NCBI GenBank assembly: GCA_964557575.1
Contig: CAZLBC010000009.1
Coordinates: 1-64,000 of the forward strand
Direction of reading: 5' to 3'
Length of the DNA stretch: 64,000 nt
DNA from: CAZLBC01 sp964557575
Lineage (GTDB): Bacteria > Planctomycetota > Phycisphaerae > SM23-33
Part shown: piece by piece, positions 8,613-16,027 of the stretch
Position numbering within the stretch: the stretch's first letter is position 1
Layout of the letters: each line of letters begins with the position of its first letter
Notes under the pieces: model-generated
The model's database searches: none
What the model was told of the DNA's origin: nothing
What the model saw: only the letters and a program-made list of their open reading frames with translations
Made by a program: the position numbers and the translations under genes

Positions 8613-9260
8613 TCACTTCCCGGGGGGCGGTTTGATTGTGCAGAGCTTCTGGGCCGTAAACACGTTGCCGGTGAGGTACTCGGTAAAGGATACCCGAACG
8701 GTGATTTCGGGGCGGGAGAGGGATTTTTCTTTCGGCAGCGGGCAGGTGAAGCTGTAGTGATTGGTAAAGAGCCCGCCCGACCATCTTTTTGAGGCCTTTT
8801 CAACCGGGAAGGATTGCTCGGCGATAAGGCCCTTGCCGAGATCCTTGACGGAAAGATCGAGCAGTCGAATCTGTATAGCCCCGGCGGCCTTGATGACGTG
8901 GCCGTCTTCGTCGATCGGTTCGAGAATGACCTTAATCGCGTCGTGGCCGGGTTTGTCGTCGGTGTCTATACCCCCCGTGTGACTGCCGAGCTCTATCTTT
9001 TTCAGCGTAAAGAGATTCTTGAGCCGGTCGGGTCCCAGCCCCCTGAGTGCTTTCAACTGCTCGCGTTTTTTCGCCAGGTCGGCGGCGAGTGATTCTACCC
9101 GCTTTGAAAGGGCCCTGTTTTTATCCTGCTCGACTCTGAGTTCTTCTTCGAGTTCCAATTTCCGCGTATTATCTTCAACGCATCCGAAAGACAGGATACA
9201 AACCAGGCAGGGGACGATGTGAATCAGTGTGCGACAACGCGATTCGATCGTATATTCCAT
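8613..9260 (-). CDS. Predicted lipoprotein with coiled coil, conserved hypothetical
   Basis: 215-residue protein with a lipoprotein signal: a hydrophobic stretch ends in LSFGC, with Cys27 the predicted lipidated residue. Residues about 32-70 form a charged heptad-type coiled coil (LELEEELRVEQDKNRALSK onward). The rest is a beta-rich domain (HDAIKVILEPIDEDGHVIK, AAGAIQIRLLDLS, EITVRVSFTEYLTGN). I do not recognise a named family or function. It follows clpP by 12 bases on the same strand and is probably the last gene of the trigger factor-ClpP operon, although no functional link to proteolysis is visible. Confidence 0.75.
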   Translation of the reverse strand: MEYTIESRCRTLIHIVPCLVCILSFGCVEDNTRKLELEEELRVEQDKNRALSKRVESLAADLAKKREQLKALRGLGPDRLKNLFTLKKIELGSHTGGIDTDDKPGHDAIKVILEPIDEDGHVIKAAGAIQIRLLDLSVKDLGKGLIAEQSFPVEKASKRWSGGLFTNHYSFTCPLPKEKSLSRPEITVRVSFTEYLTGNVFTAQKLCTIKPPPGK

Positions 9261-9272
9261 GGTGTTCCCCGA

Positions 9273-9908
<636 letters not shown>

Positions 9909-9935
9909 TATTGACCTCTGTTGAGTGACGCCGTG

Positions 9936-10571
9936 TCAGGCCTTCTTCGTCTTCGGCTGGTTTTCGACAATTTCGTCCACGATGCCGTATTCCTTCGCTT
10001 CCTCGGGGGTCATGTACCGGTCCCGTTCCGTCTCCTGTGCTATCTGTTCGGGATCACGGTCCGTGTGTATTGCCAGAATGTCGTTGAGGACCTGCTTGGC
10101 CTTGAGTACCTCTTCGGCCTGTATCTTGATGTCGGATGCCTGGCCGGTAATGCCCCCCCACGGTTGATGTATCATGATCTTGCTGTGCGGCAGGGCGAAA
10201 CGGCTTCCCTTTGCCCCGCACGCCATTATTATAGCTGCCCCGCTTGCCGCCTGTCCGACACAATAGGTTGCCACGTCGCAACTGAGGAACTGTATGGTGT
10301 CGTAGATGGCCAGCGTGTTGTCGACATCTCCTCCCGGGGAATTGATGTAGAGATGTATTCCCCGCTTGGGACTCAGCGACTGCAGTTCGAGCAGGCGCAT
10401 GATCAGGCCGCCCGTTATGCGCGGCTCGATCGGCCCCCACAGAAACAGAATTCTTTCTTCGGCGAGACGTTCCTCGATGGTCATCTCCCGCCGCCGGGTA
10501 TAATCGCGCGGAGAGGCAAATACCGGGTGGACCGTGCGGTGACGGGCTTTGTCGGGCGGTTGTTCGGGCAT
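9936..10571 (-). CDS. clpP: ATP-dependent Clp protease proteolytic subunit (divergent paralogue 2)
   Basis: Second ClpP, 211 residues, directly downstream of trigger factor. Catalytic residues are present: Ser110 in GQAASGAAIIM, His135 in SKIMIHQP and Asp184 in ERDRYM. It differs from its neighbour in the N-terminal segment (an Arg-rich region RDYTRRREMTIEERLAEERILFLWG) and around the active serine (SGA instead of SMG). Two co-encoded paralogues suggest hetero-oligomeric ClpP1P2 as known in Chlamydia, Listeria and Mycobacterium; that is inference. The N-terminal extension may change docking of the unfoldase. Confidence 0.94.
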   Translation of the reverse strand: MPEQPPDKARHRTVHPVFASPRDYTRRREMTIEERLAEERILFLWGPIEPRITGGLIMRLLELQSLSPKRGIHLYINSPGGDVDNTLAIYDTIQFLSCDVATYCVGQAASGAAIIMACGAKGSRFALPHSKIMIHQPWGGITGQASDIKIQAEEVLKAKQVLNDILAIHTDRDPEQIAQETERDRYMTPEEAKEYGIVDEIVENQPKTKKA

Positions 10572-10633
10572 ATTCCGTTACCTGGTTGCAGCGTTTAAAC
10601 TGTTCGGGTTGGTGGCCGCCGATCAGCGGCGAC

Positions 10634-12232
10634 TCACTTCTTTTTCTTCTTATTTGTCTTCTTTTTAGCGTTTGTTTTCTTTTTCGTTGTTTTTTTCTTT
10701 GCGGACTTTTTGGTTGTTTTCTTCTTCGCGGTTTTCTTCTTCGTCTTCTTCTTATCGCCCGTTTTCTTTTTTGTTGTTTTTTTCTTTGTTTTCTTCTTTG
10801 CAGTCTTCTTTTTCGTTTTCTTCGCGGCAGATTGCTTTTTCTCTTCCTCTTTCTCGGGAGATTTTTCCTTGTCGGTCGGCTCGGGTTCCACGACTTCCAC
10901 ATCCGCGTCCTTCAGAAGAGCGTCGAGCACTTCTTCCTCGAGGACGGCGACGGCGACCTGGTTAATAGCGCCGTTGTTGACGAGTTCCTGCTTGACGCGT
11001 TCCGGTCTCCTGCCGTACTGGGACGCCATGTGGGCAATGGCGGCATTGATCTTTGCCGGCGGGACCTCTATTTCCTTTTCATCTGCTATGTTCTGGATGA
11101 TGAATGACAGCTTGAGCCTTTTCTGGGCCTGCTCCTCCACGGAGGCTTGGAGCTCGGCGAGGTTTTCTTCTATCTTTTCCCGCGGGATGCCGGACTGCAT
11201 GAGTTCGAGTTGTCGCCGCTGGAGCGCCTCGGTAGCATGGCGCTGTGCGAATTCGGGGGGGAGTTCAAAGTCGGTATTGTCGAGCAGGTACTCGCACACC
11301 TGGTTTCTCATGTCGCGTTGGGTTTCCGTCTCCGCTTGCACCTTCAGTCTCCCGGCTATCCAGTCGCGACATTCGTTCACCGAATCGAATCCCGCGGCCG
11401 TGGCCCATTCTTCATTGAGTTCGGGAACAATCCTGCGGGTGACCTCGTGGATTTCAAGATCGATGGTCAGTTCCTTGGAGCGCCATTCTTCGCGAGGATG
11501 CGTATCCGGACAGGTTACGGTGACGGAAACGCGATCCCCGGCTTTTACCCCGATCAGGGTCTTCGCCAGGTCGGGAATCGGCAGTCCCTCGATGACACTC
11601 GGTGCAACCCGGGCCTGGATGCGCGGATTTTCGTGCTCTACGCCGTCGCCGGTTATTGTTGCCGCGGCGGTAATCCTGTCGCCGTCTTCTGCCGGCTCTT
11701 GTGTTTTTTCGTACCGCGCCTGTCCCTCAAGAATATTCGAAATCTGTTCATCGACGCGCTGATCATTTATGTCCGGCGCTTGTTGTTTCACCGGGATATG
11801 CTCCAGCCCGGGCAGTTCGAATTCCGGTTGAATCTCCACTTCGAAACTGAAATGCATGTCCCCCTCTTCCGGCAGTGTGATTTCGTCCAGGTCTATGTCC
11901 GGCTCCCCCAGTGTCTTGAGTTCCGCCTGTTCCAGCGCATCGCCGACGGATTCCCCGATAAGAGCATTCCTTATATCCTCGGTAATTTCCTTCCCGAAAC
12001 GTTTTTCGATGAGTTTGCGGGGGGCCCGGCCGATACGAAAACCCGGTATCTGGGCGGTGGCGCGCAGTTCGCCGAACATCTCGTCCTGCTTTGCCTCGAT
12101 GCGGTTCCGCGGGATGGCGACGTCGACTCTCTTTTTAAGCGTGCCGGCTTCTTCGACCGTGACGATATTTTGATCCGCCGATTCTTCGACGTCTTGACCA
12201 TCAGCTTCCGGGGATTTGGTATCTTCCGTCAT
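10634..12232 (-). CDS. tig: Trigger factor with long lysine-rich C-terminal tail
   Basis: Ribosome-associated chaperone and peptidyl-prolyl isomerase. The ATG at 12232 is preferred over an upstream frame opening at 12325 because GGAG lies about 9 bases before it and trigger factor homology starts shortly after. The ribosome-docking signature GFRIGRAP is at 64-71, followed by the FKBP-like domain (about 150-240) and the helical C-terminal chaperone domain. Length 532 residues against 430-450 normally. The excess is a C-terminal tail in which roughly 40 of the last 68 residues are lysine, in KKKT-type repeats, preceded by a Glu-rich stretch. First gene of the tig-clpP-clpP-lipoprotein operon; a strong promoter lies at 12347-12375. 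Confidence 0.95.
   Translation of the reverse strand: MTEDTKSPEADGQDVEESADQNIVTVEEAGTLKKRVDVAIPRNRIEAKQDEMFGELRATAQIPGFRIGRAPRKLIEKRFGKEITEDIRNALIGESVGDALEQAELKTLGEPDIDLDEITLPEEGDMHFSFEVEIQPEFELPGLEHIPVKQQAPDINDQRVDEQISNILEGQARYEKTQEPAEDGDRITAAATITGDGVEHENPRIQARVAPSVIEGLPIPDLAKTLIGVKAGDRVSVTVTCPDTHPREEWRSKELTIDLEIHEVTRRIVPELNEEWATAAGFDSVNECRDWIAGRLKVQAETETQRDMRNQVCEYLLDNTDFELPPEFAQRHATEALQRRQLELMQSGIPREKIEENLAELQASVEEQAQKRLKLSFIIQNIADEKEIEVPPAKINAAIAHMASQYGRRPERVKQELVNNGAINQVAVAVLEEEVLDALLKDADVEVVEPEPTDKEKSPEKEEEKKQSAAKKTKKKTAKKKTKKKTTKKKTGDKKKTKKKTAKKKTTKKSAKKKTTKKKTNAKKKTNKKKKK
10637..10840 (-). repeat. Low-complexity KKKT-type coding repeat (trigger factor tail)
   Basis: About 204 bases encoding short repeats of KKKT, KKTT and KKKTAK. 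On the plus strand it appears as an almost uninterrupted pyrimidine tract of tttcttc units. The tail resembles lysine-rich histone H1-like tails in composition; composition is all that can be claimed. Confidence 0.85.
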
Positions 12233-12346
12233 TTGTTGCGTGCTCCGATAAAGAAGATGTTCCGAATGGCCATGACACATGGCCACCCACACGTGCAGCG
12301 CCCGGAATAACCGGACAAAATACACGGAACAAGCGGGAAAAACTAC

Positions 12347-12375
12347 ATTAAAACCGACTGTGAGTCAACAGTCAA
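12347..12375 (-). promoter_or_regulatory. Candidate sigma-70 promoter of the tig-clpP operon
   Basis: On the minus strand TTGACT (12375-12370), a 17-base spacer and TTTAAT (12352-12347), each matching consensus in five of six positions. A second TTGACT begins 7 bases downstream of the first. Start would be near 12340, leaving a leader of about 110 bases before the trigger factor ATG. No CIRCE repeat was noticed. Confidence 0.5.
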
Positions 12376-12457
12376 CTGCCGGCGAACGCGGCGGAATCCG
12401 CGGACCACCGCTGACATCTCGTGATTTTTGAGATATTTCGAGTATAATCCCCGCAGT

Positions 12458-13051
12458 ATGAATCAATCCTCCGAGGCAATCAGACATGCGAAAAAGCGGG
12501 CGCCGGCAGCGAGCGTTGCTGATGCGAAGGTATGGTTTTATCTCGATAAAAGTCGCATCAACGGCCCGTGTTCCATCGATGATCTCGGCCACTTGGTGCG
12601 GAACGGCGTTATCCAGTTTTCAACGCTTATCTGTCACCGGGAAATGGACGGCTGGTTGTCGGTCAGCGAGACTCCGGAACTGAACAGCAATGCTTTTCGC
12701 GCGCTTGCCATCGAGGCGAGCGGGGCGTGGGAGAATTGCGATTTCGGCGAACGGGATGCTACGCCGGTCATCAGGATTCCCCTCATTATGTTTTTCGTGA
12801 ACACGGCGATATTTGCCGGATATTTTTTTTTCAGACGGCAATTGATTCGATTCGACCAGTCGCCCTTTGCTCCCGACCTGGTGTTTACCGTGCTTCTCGC
12901 TCTCGAGAATGCGTTGTTGGGTTACCTGACCTTCACGAGACTCAAGAGCATACAGGTAAGTAAGAGAGCGAAGAAGCTGCTTTGGTTTTCAGGGTGTTCC
13001 CTGATGCTTTTCATGTTGGTGATCGCTGTCGTGTTTACCCTGTCGGGTTAG
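12458..13051 (+). CDS. GYF_2-domain integral membrane protein, function unknown
   Basis: 197 residues from the ATG at 12458; the frame extends back to a TTG at 12428 but without support. Residues about 25-75 form a GYF_2-type domain: VWFYLDKSRINGPCSIDDL, then LICHREMDGWLSVSETPEL, the W-Y-x-G-P pattern that binds proline-rich segments in related proteins. Three hydrophobic segments follow (IPLIMFFVNTAIFAGYFFF, FTVLLALENALLGYLTF, LWFSGCSLMLFMLVIAVVF). The expected arrangement is a cytoplasmic sensor-like head on a three-helix membrane anchor. It is divergent from trigger factor and converges on rbsK. Function unknown. Confidence 0.75.
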   Translation: MNQSSEAIRHAKKRAPAASVADAKVWFYLDKSRINGPCSIDDLGHLVRNGVIQFSTLICHREMDGWLSVSETPELNSNAFRALAIEASGAWENCDFGERDATPVIRIPLIMFFVNTAIFAGYFFFRRQLIRFDQSPFAPDLVFTVLLALENALLGYLTFTRLKSIQVSKRAKKLLWFSGCSLMLFMLVIAVVFTLSG

Positions 13052-13070
13052 TGTTGACGGGACGCTCGTT

Positions 13071-14012
13071 TTACTCCCGGGATTGATCTCTCATCAGCAT
13101 TTCCACTTCCAGTGCGCCGGGCATTGACGCCTGGGCGCCGTACTTGGTACAGGCCAGCGCGCCGGCGGCATTGGCGAATCTCGCCGCTTCCCGGATGCTG
13201 CAGCCCCGGCCGATTGCCACGGTCAGCGCCGCGGTGAAGGTATCTCCCGAACCGGTTGAATCGACCGGGTCGATATGATAGGGCTGAAGCCGGTACATGT
13301 GACCGTCGCTGCAGATTGCCATGCTCCCCCGGGAGCCGAGTTTGAGCACCGCGTTCTTTGCGCCCCGGTTTACCAGTTCGGAGGCGACGATTTTTGCCAT
13401 GCGTTCCTCGTTGGCGTTTTTTCCGGTCAGGTGTTTTGCTTCTGAAAGATTGGGAGAAATAATGTCAACCATGTACAGTTCGTCGGGAAGTTGTTTCGCG
13501 GGAGCCGGGTCGAGAACAATCCGGACCCGGTGCCGGTTGGCCAGATCGACGGCCGCCCGGATCGCGGTCATCGGAATCTCCAGTTGCAGCATCAGGAAAT
13601 CGGCTTCGGCAAAGCATTCTTCCGCGCCGTAGATATCGTCGGGCGTAACGCGGAGATTTGCGCCTCCGGCGACGACGATGGCATTCTCCCCCCGGTTATC
13701 CACGATGATCATGCCGACTCCCGAGGATACCTCCTCGGTGATGAGCACGTACTCGGTGTTGACCTGTTCATTTTGTAATTCTTCCAGGCGGACGGACCCG
13801 AAATGATCGTCGCCAATCCGGCCGATCAGGGTTACCGTTCCCCCGAGGCGCGATGCGGCGATCGCCTGGTTGGCGCCCTTGCCGCCGCCGCCGCACTCGA
13901 AATTGTCTCCCGGTATCGTTTCTCCGGGAACGGGGATTCTCTTGCTGCGCACCATCATGTCCGTGTTGATAGACCCGACAACCAGGATGTTGGGATTTTC
14001 TTTGCCTGCCAT
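13071..14012 (-). CDS. rbsK: Ribokinase (PfkB family)
   Basis: 313-residue PfkB-family sugar kinase, best fitting ribokinase, which phosphorylates D-ribose at O5. The N-terminal signature is VVGSINTDMMVRSKRIPVPGE followed by GGGGKGANQAIAASRLGG; the C-terminal signature is DSTGSGDTFTAAL with the catalytic Asp in GSGDTF. Ribokinase-type monovalent-cation residues are expected near the C-terminus (ALACTKYGAQASMP). The ATG is 4 bases downstream of the HAD gene stop codon, so translation is probably coupled. Order on this strand is purM, HAD, rbsK, linking ribose salvage with purine synthesis. No rbs transporter is adjacent, so the physiological substrate could be another pentose or nucleoside. 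Confidence 0.9.
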   Translation of the reverse strand: MAGKENPNILVVGSINTDMMVRSKRIPVPGETIPGDNFECGGGGKGANQAIAASRLGGTVTLIGRIGDDHFGSVRLEELQNEQVNTEYVLITEEVSSGVGMIIVDNRGENAIVVAGGANLRVTPDDIYGAEECFAEADFLMLQLEIPMTAIRAAVDLANRHRVRIVLDPAPAKQLPDELYMVDIISPNLSEAKHLTGKNANEERMAKIVASELVNRGAKNAVLKLGSRGSMAICSDGHMYRLQPYHIDPVDSTGSGDTFTAALTVAIGRGCSIREAARFANAAGALACTKYGAQASMPGALEVEMLMRDQSRE

Positions 14013-14015
14013 CTT

Positions 14016-14699
14016 CTATGGTGTGCCTTTCATTAACAGTCCCGAAAGCGCCGCGGTCGTTGCTGCGACGTGGGTGGGCTGTGCCTCTTTGATTTTTTCC
14101 GGCGGATCCTGGCCGTAGGTCACTCCGATCGAACTGATGCAGTTGTCACGGGCCGCCGTTATGTCGCTTTCCCGGTCGCCGATCATTACGCAGTTATCCG
14201 GTATACAGTTCCCGAGACCTTCTTCAATGATTTGACAGAGCGTGTCGAAGAGGATCATTTTCTTGGTTTGTCTTTGATTGTAAGGGTCGGTGCTGGGACC
14301 GACGATAACCGAAAACAACTGGTCGAGACCTTTGATTTTGAGAAACGTTTCTACATGCGTTATTTCCCTGGCGGTGGCGATATGCAGGGTGTTTCCGTTA
14401 TCACGCAGGGATCGAAGCAGTTCGGGTATTCCCTTGTAACAGCGATTTTTTTTCAAACCGAAACTGCCGGAATAGTGCCAGAAATAATGAAATGCCTGGT
14501 CCGCCTTTTCTTGTGACAGGTTGAAATTGTCCTCGAAACATCGCAGCAGGGGGGTCGACAGGAAGGGCTTGAGCGTATCGTGAGAGGGTTTGGGGAGACC
14601 CACCTGCTGCAGCGCATAAGAGGCGGAACTGAGGATTTCCCTTGAAGGATCCATCACTGTTCCGTCTAAATCGAATATGACTGTTTCGTAGGGTCCCAC
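14016..14699 (-). CDS. HAD-superfamily phosphatase, phosphoglycolate phosphatase-like
   Basis: 227-residue HAD hydrolase. Motif I FDLDGTVMD gives the Asp nucleophile at residue 10 and the acid/base Asp at 12. A helical cap domain spans about 20-90, motif II is the T of HIATAREIT, and motif IV is MIGDRESDITAARDN. This layout is that of phosphoglycolate phosphatase (Gph) and pyrophosphatase PpaX; substrate is not determined. It starts with GTG at 14699 without a clear Shine-Dalgarno sequence. Located between purM (39 bases upstream) and rbsK (3-base gap), so likely one operon; a role in removing a phosphorylated sugar or nucleotide by-product is possible but inferred. Confidence 0.82.
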   Translation of the reverse strand: MGPYETVIFDLDGTVMDPSREILSSASYALQQVGLPKPSHDTLKPFLSTPLLRCFEDNFNLSQEKADQAFHYFWHYSGSFGLKKNRCYKGIPELLRSLRDNGNTLHIATAREITHVETFLKIKGLDQLFSVIVGPSTDPYNQRQTKKMILFDTLCQIIEEGLGNCIPDNCVMIGDRESDITAARDNCISSIGVTYGQDPPEKIKEAQPTHVAATTAALSGLLMKGTP

Positions 14700-14738
14700 G
14701 CTATTGATTGTATCAAATGCCTGGCCGGTTTGGCGATA

Positions 14739-15824
14739 TTAATTCCATGCCACGGGAACGGAACCCTTTTTGATTTTTCCGATCAGAAAGCAGCGTTCTC
14801 CGCCGTGTGACAGGCGGGACATGATCGGGGAAGCGAAGTGGGGTGAAACAATAAGTACAAAACCGATCCCCATGTTGAAGACCTTTCTCATCTCCATCGG
14901 ATCGACCGGCCCGGTATGCGATATGAGTTCAAAAATCGGCGGTACGGGCCACGAACCGCCGTTTATTTTAACACTGAATCCGGGGGGGACCAGCCGCGCT
15001 ATATTGCCGGCCAGGCCGCCGCCGGTTATGTGAACCATCGCCTTGACGGGGCGCTTGACGGTGTACACGCTCACGGCAGCCAGGACATTTTTTGTGTAGA
15101 TACGTGTCGGTTCGATCAGCGCCTCGCCGACGCTCCGGCCTTCGAGAAGCTCCGGGCGATCGGAGAGGTTGTACGAGCCTATTTCCTGCAGTACTTTTCT
15201 CGCCAGCCCGTAGCCGTTTGAATGAATGCCGCTGCTCCCGAGTCCGATGACCACGTCGCCGACTTCGATGTTGCCGCCGTCGATAATTCTCGACCGTTCG
15301 ACAACGCCCACGGCAAAGCCGGCGATGTCGAACTCGCCGTCTCCGTAAAATCCCGGCATTTCCGCGGTTTCGCCACCCAGCAGGGCGCAGCCTGCCGCCC
15401 TGCATCCTTCTGCGATGCCTCTGACTACCATCGACATCTGGTTTGTGTCCAGTCTGCCGGTCGCGAGGTAATCGAGGAAAAAGAGCGGCTCGGCACCGCA
15501 GCATACCAGGTCGTTTACATTCATGGCGACGAGATCGGTGCCGATGGTATCGAACTTCTTCATCTCGAAAGCGACTTTGAGTTTTGTTCCAACGCCGTCG
15601 GTACAGGCCGCGAGGACCGGTTCCCGGTACTTGCGAGCGAACAATTTTTCCCCGTAGTCCAGTCGAAACAGACCGGCAAAACCGCCGTAACTTCCCATGA
15701 CTCTCGGGGAATGCGTTGACTGTACGGTTTCTCGTATATGATCGACAAGGCTCTCGCCGGCGTCGATGTTTACTCCGGCCTGGGCGTACGTAACCCCGGT
15801 GCGTTGTTTTTTGCTTTTCATCAT
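14739..15824 (-). CDS. purM: Phosphoribosylformylglycinamidine cyclo-ligase (AIR synthetase)
   Basis: PurM converts FGAM and ATP to AIR, the fifth step of de novo purine synthesis. 361 residues, normal length. Family features: TYAQAGVNIDAG near the N-terminus (residues 12-23), CTDGVGTKLKVAFEM for ATP and substrate binding, DLVAMNVNDLVCCGAEPLFF, GGETAEMPGFY, and GLGSSGIHSNGYGLARKVL. First gene of the purM-HAD-rbsK operon. Two consecutive ATGs (15824 and 15821) could serve as start. There is no Shine-Dalgarno sequence, and a good -10 box lies only 6 bases upstream of the first ATG, so the transcript may be leaderless. Confidence 0.96.
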   Translation of the reverse strand: MMKSKKQRTGVTYAQAGVNIDAGESLVDHIRETVQSTHSPRVMGSYGGFAGLFRLDYGEKLFARKYREPVLAACTDGVGTKLKVAFEMKKFDTIGTDLVAMNVNDLVCCGAEPLFFLDYLATGRLDTNQMSMVVRGIAEGCRAAGCALLGGETAEMPGFYGDGEFDIAGFAVGVVERSRIIDGGNIEVGDVVIGLGSSGIHSNGYGLARKVLQEIGSYNLSDRPELLEGRSVGEALIEPTRIYTKNVLAAVSVYTVKRPVKAMVHITGGGLAGNIARLVPPGFSVKINGGSWPVPPIFELISHTGPVDPMEMRKVFNMGIGFVLIVSPHFASPIMSRLSHGGERCFLIGKIKKGSVPVAWN

Positions 15825-15830
15825 GACACT

Positions 15831-15858
15831 ATCATAATCACGGAACGTGCTATTTCAA
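15831..15858 (-). promoter_or_regulatory. Candidate promoter of purM, implying a leaderless transcript
   Basis: On the minus strand TTGAAA (15858-15853), 16-base spacer, TATGAT (15836-15831). The ATG at 15824 begins 6 bases after the -10 box, so the predicted transcription start coincides with the start codon. No PurR-type or guanine riboswitch sequence was recognised here. Confidence 0.45.
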
Positions 15859-16027
15859 CGAAACAATCCGTTTCCGGACGCCCGGCAGCGCGTTGAACCA
15901 ACCGTGCCACAGCGGCCCTGAACCGAAGACGCAGTCTTGACAGAGCACTCTGGGCCCGGATTTGACTTTGTGGGGGGAACAATTTACCCTATATTCAAAT
16001 GCTCATCGTGGTTTGCATTGGTTGCCG

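Noticed and set aside
10710..11762. Plus-strand frame rich in Phe, Val and Leu that looks like a membrane protein
   Set aside because: It is the reverse complement of the lysine-rich tail of trigger factor; AAG/AAA codons read backwards as CTT/TTT.
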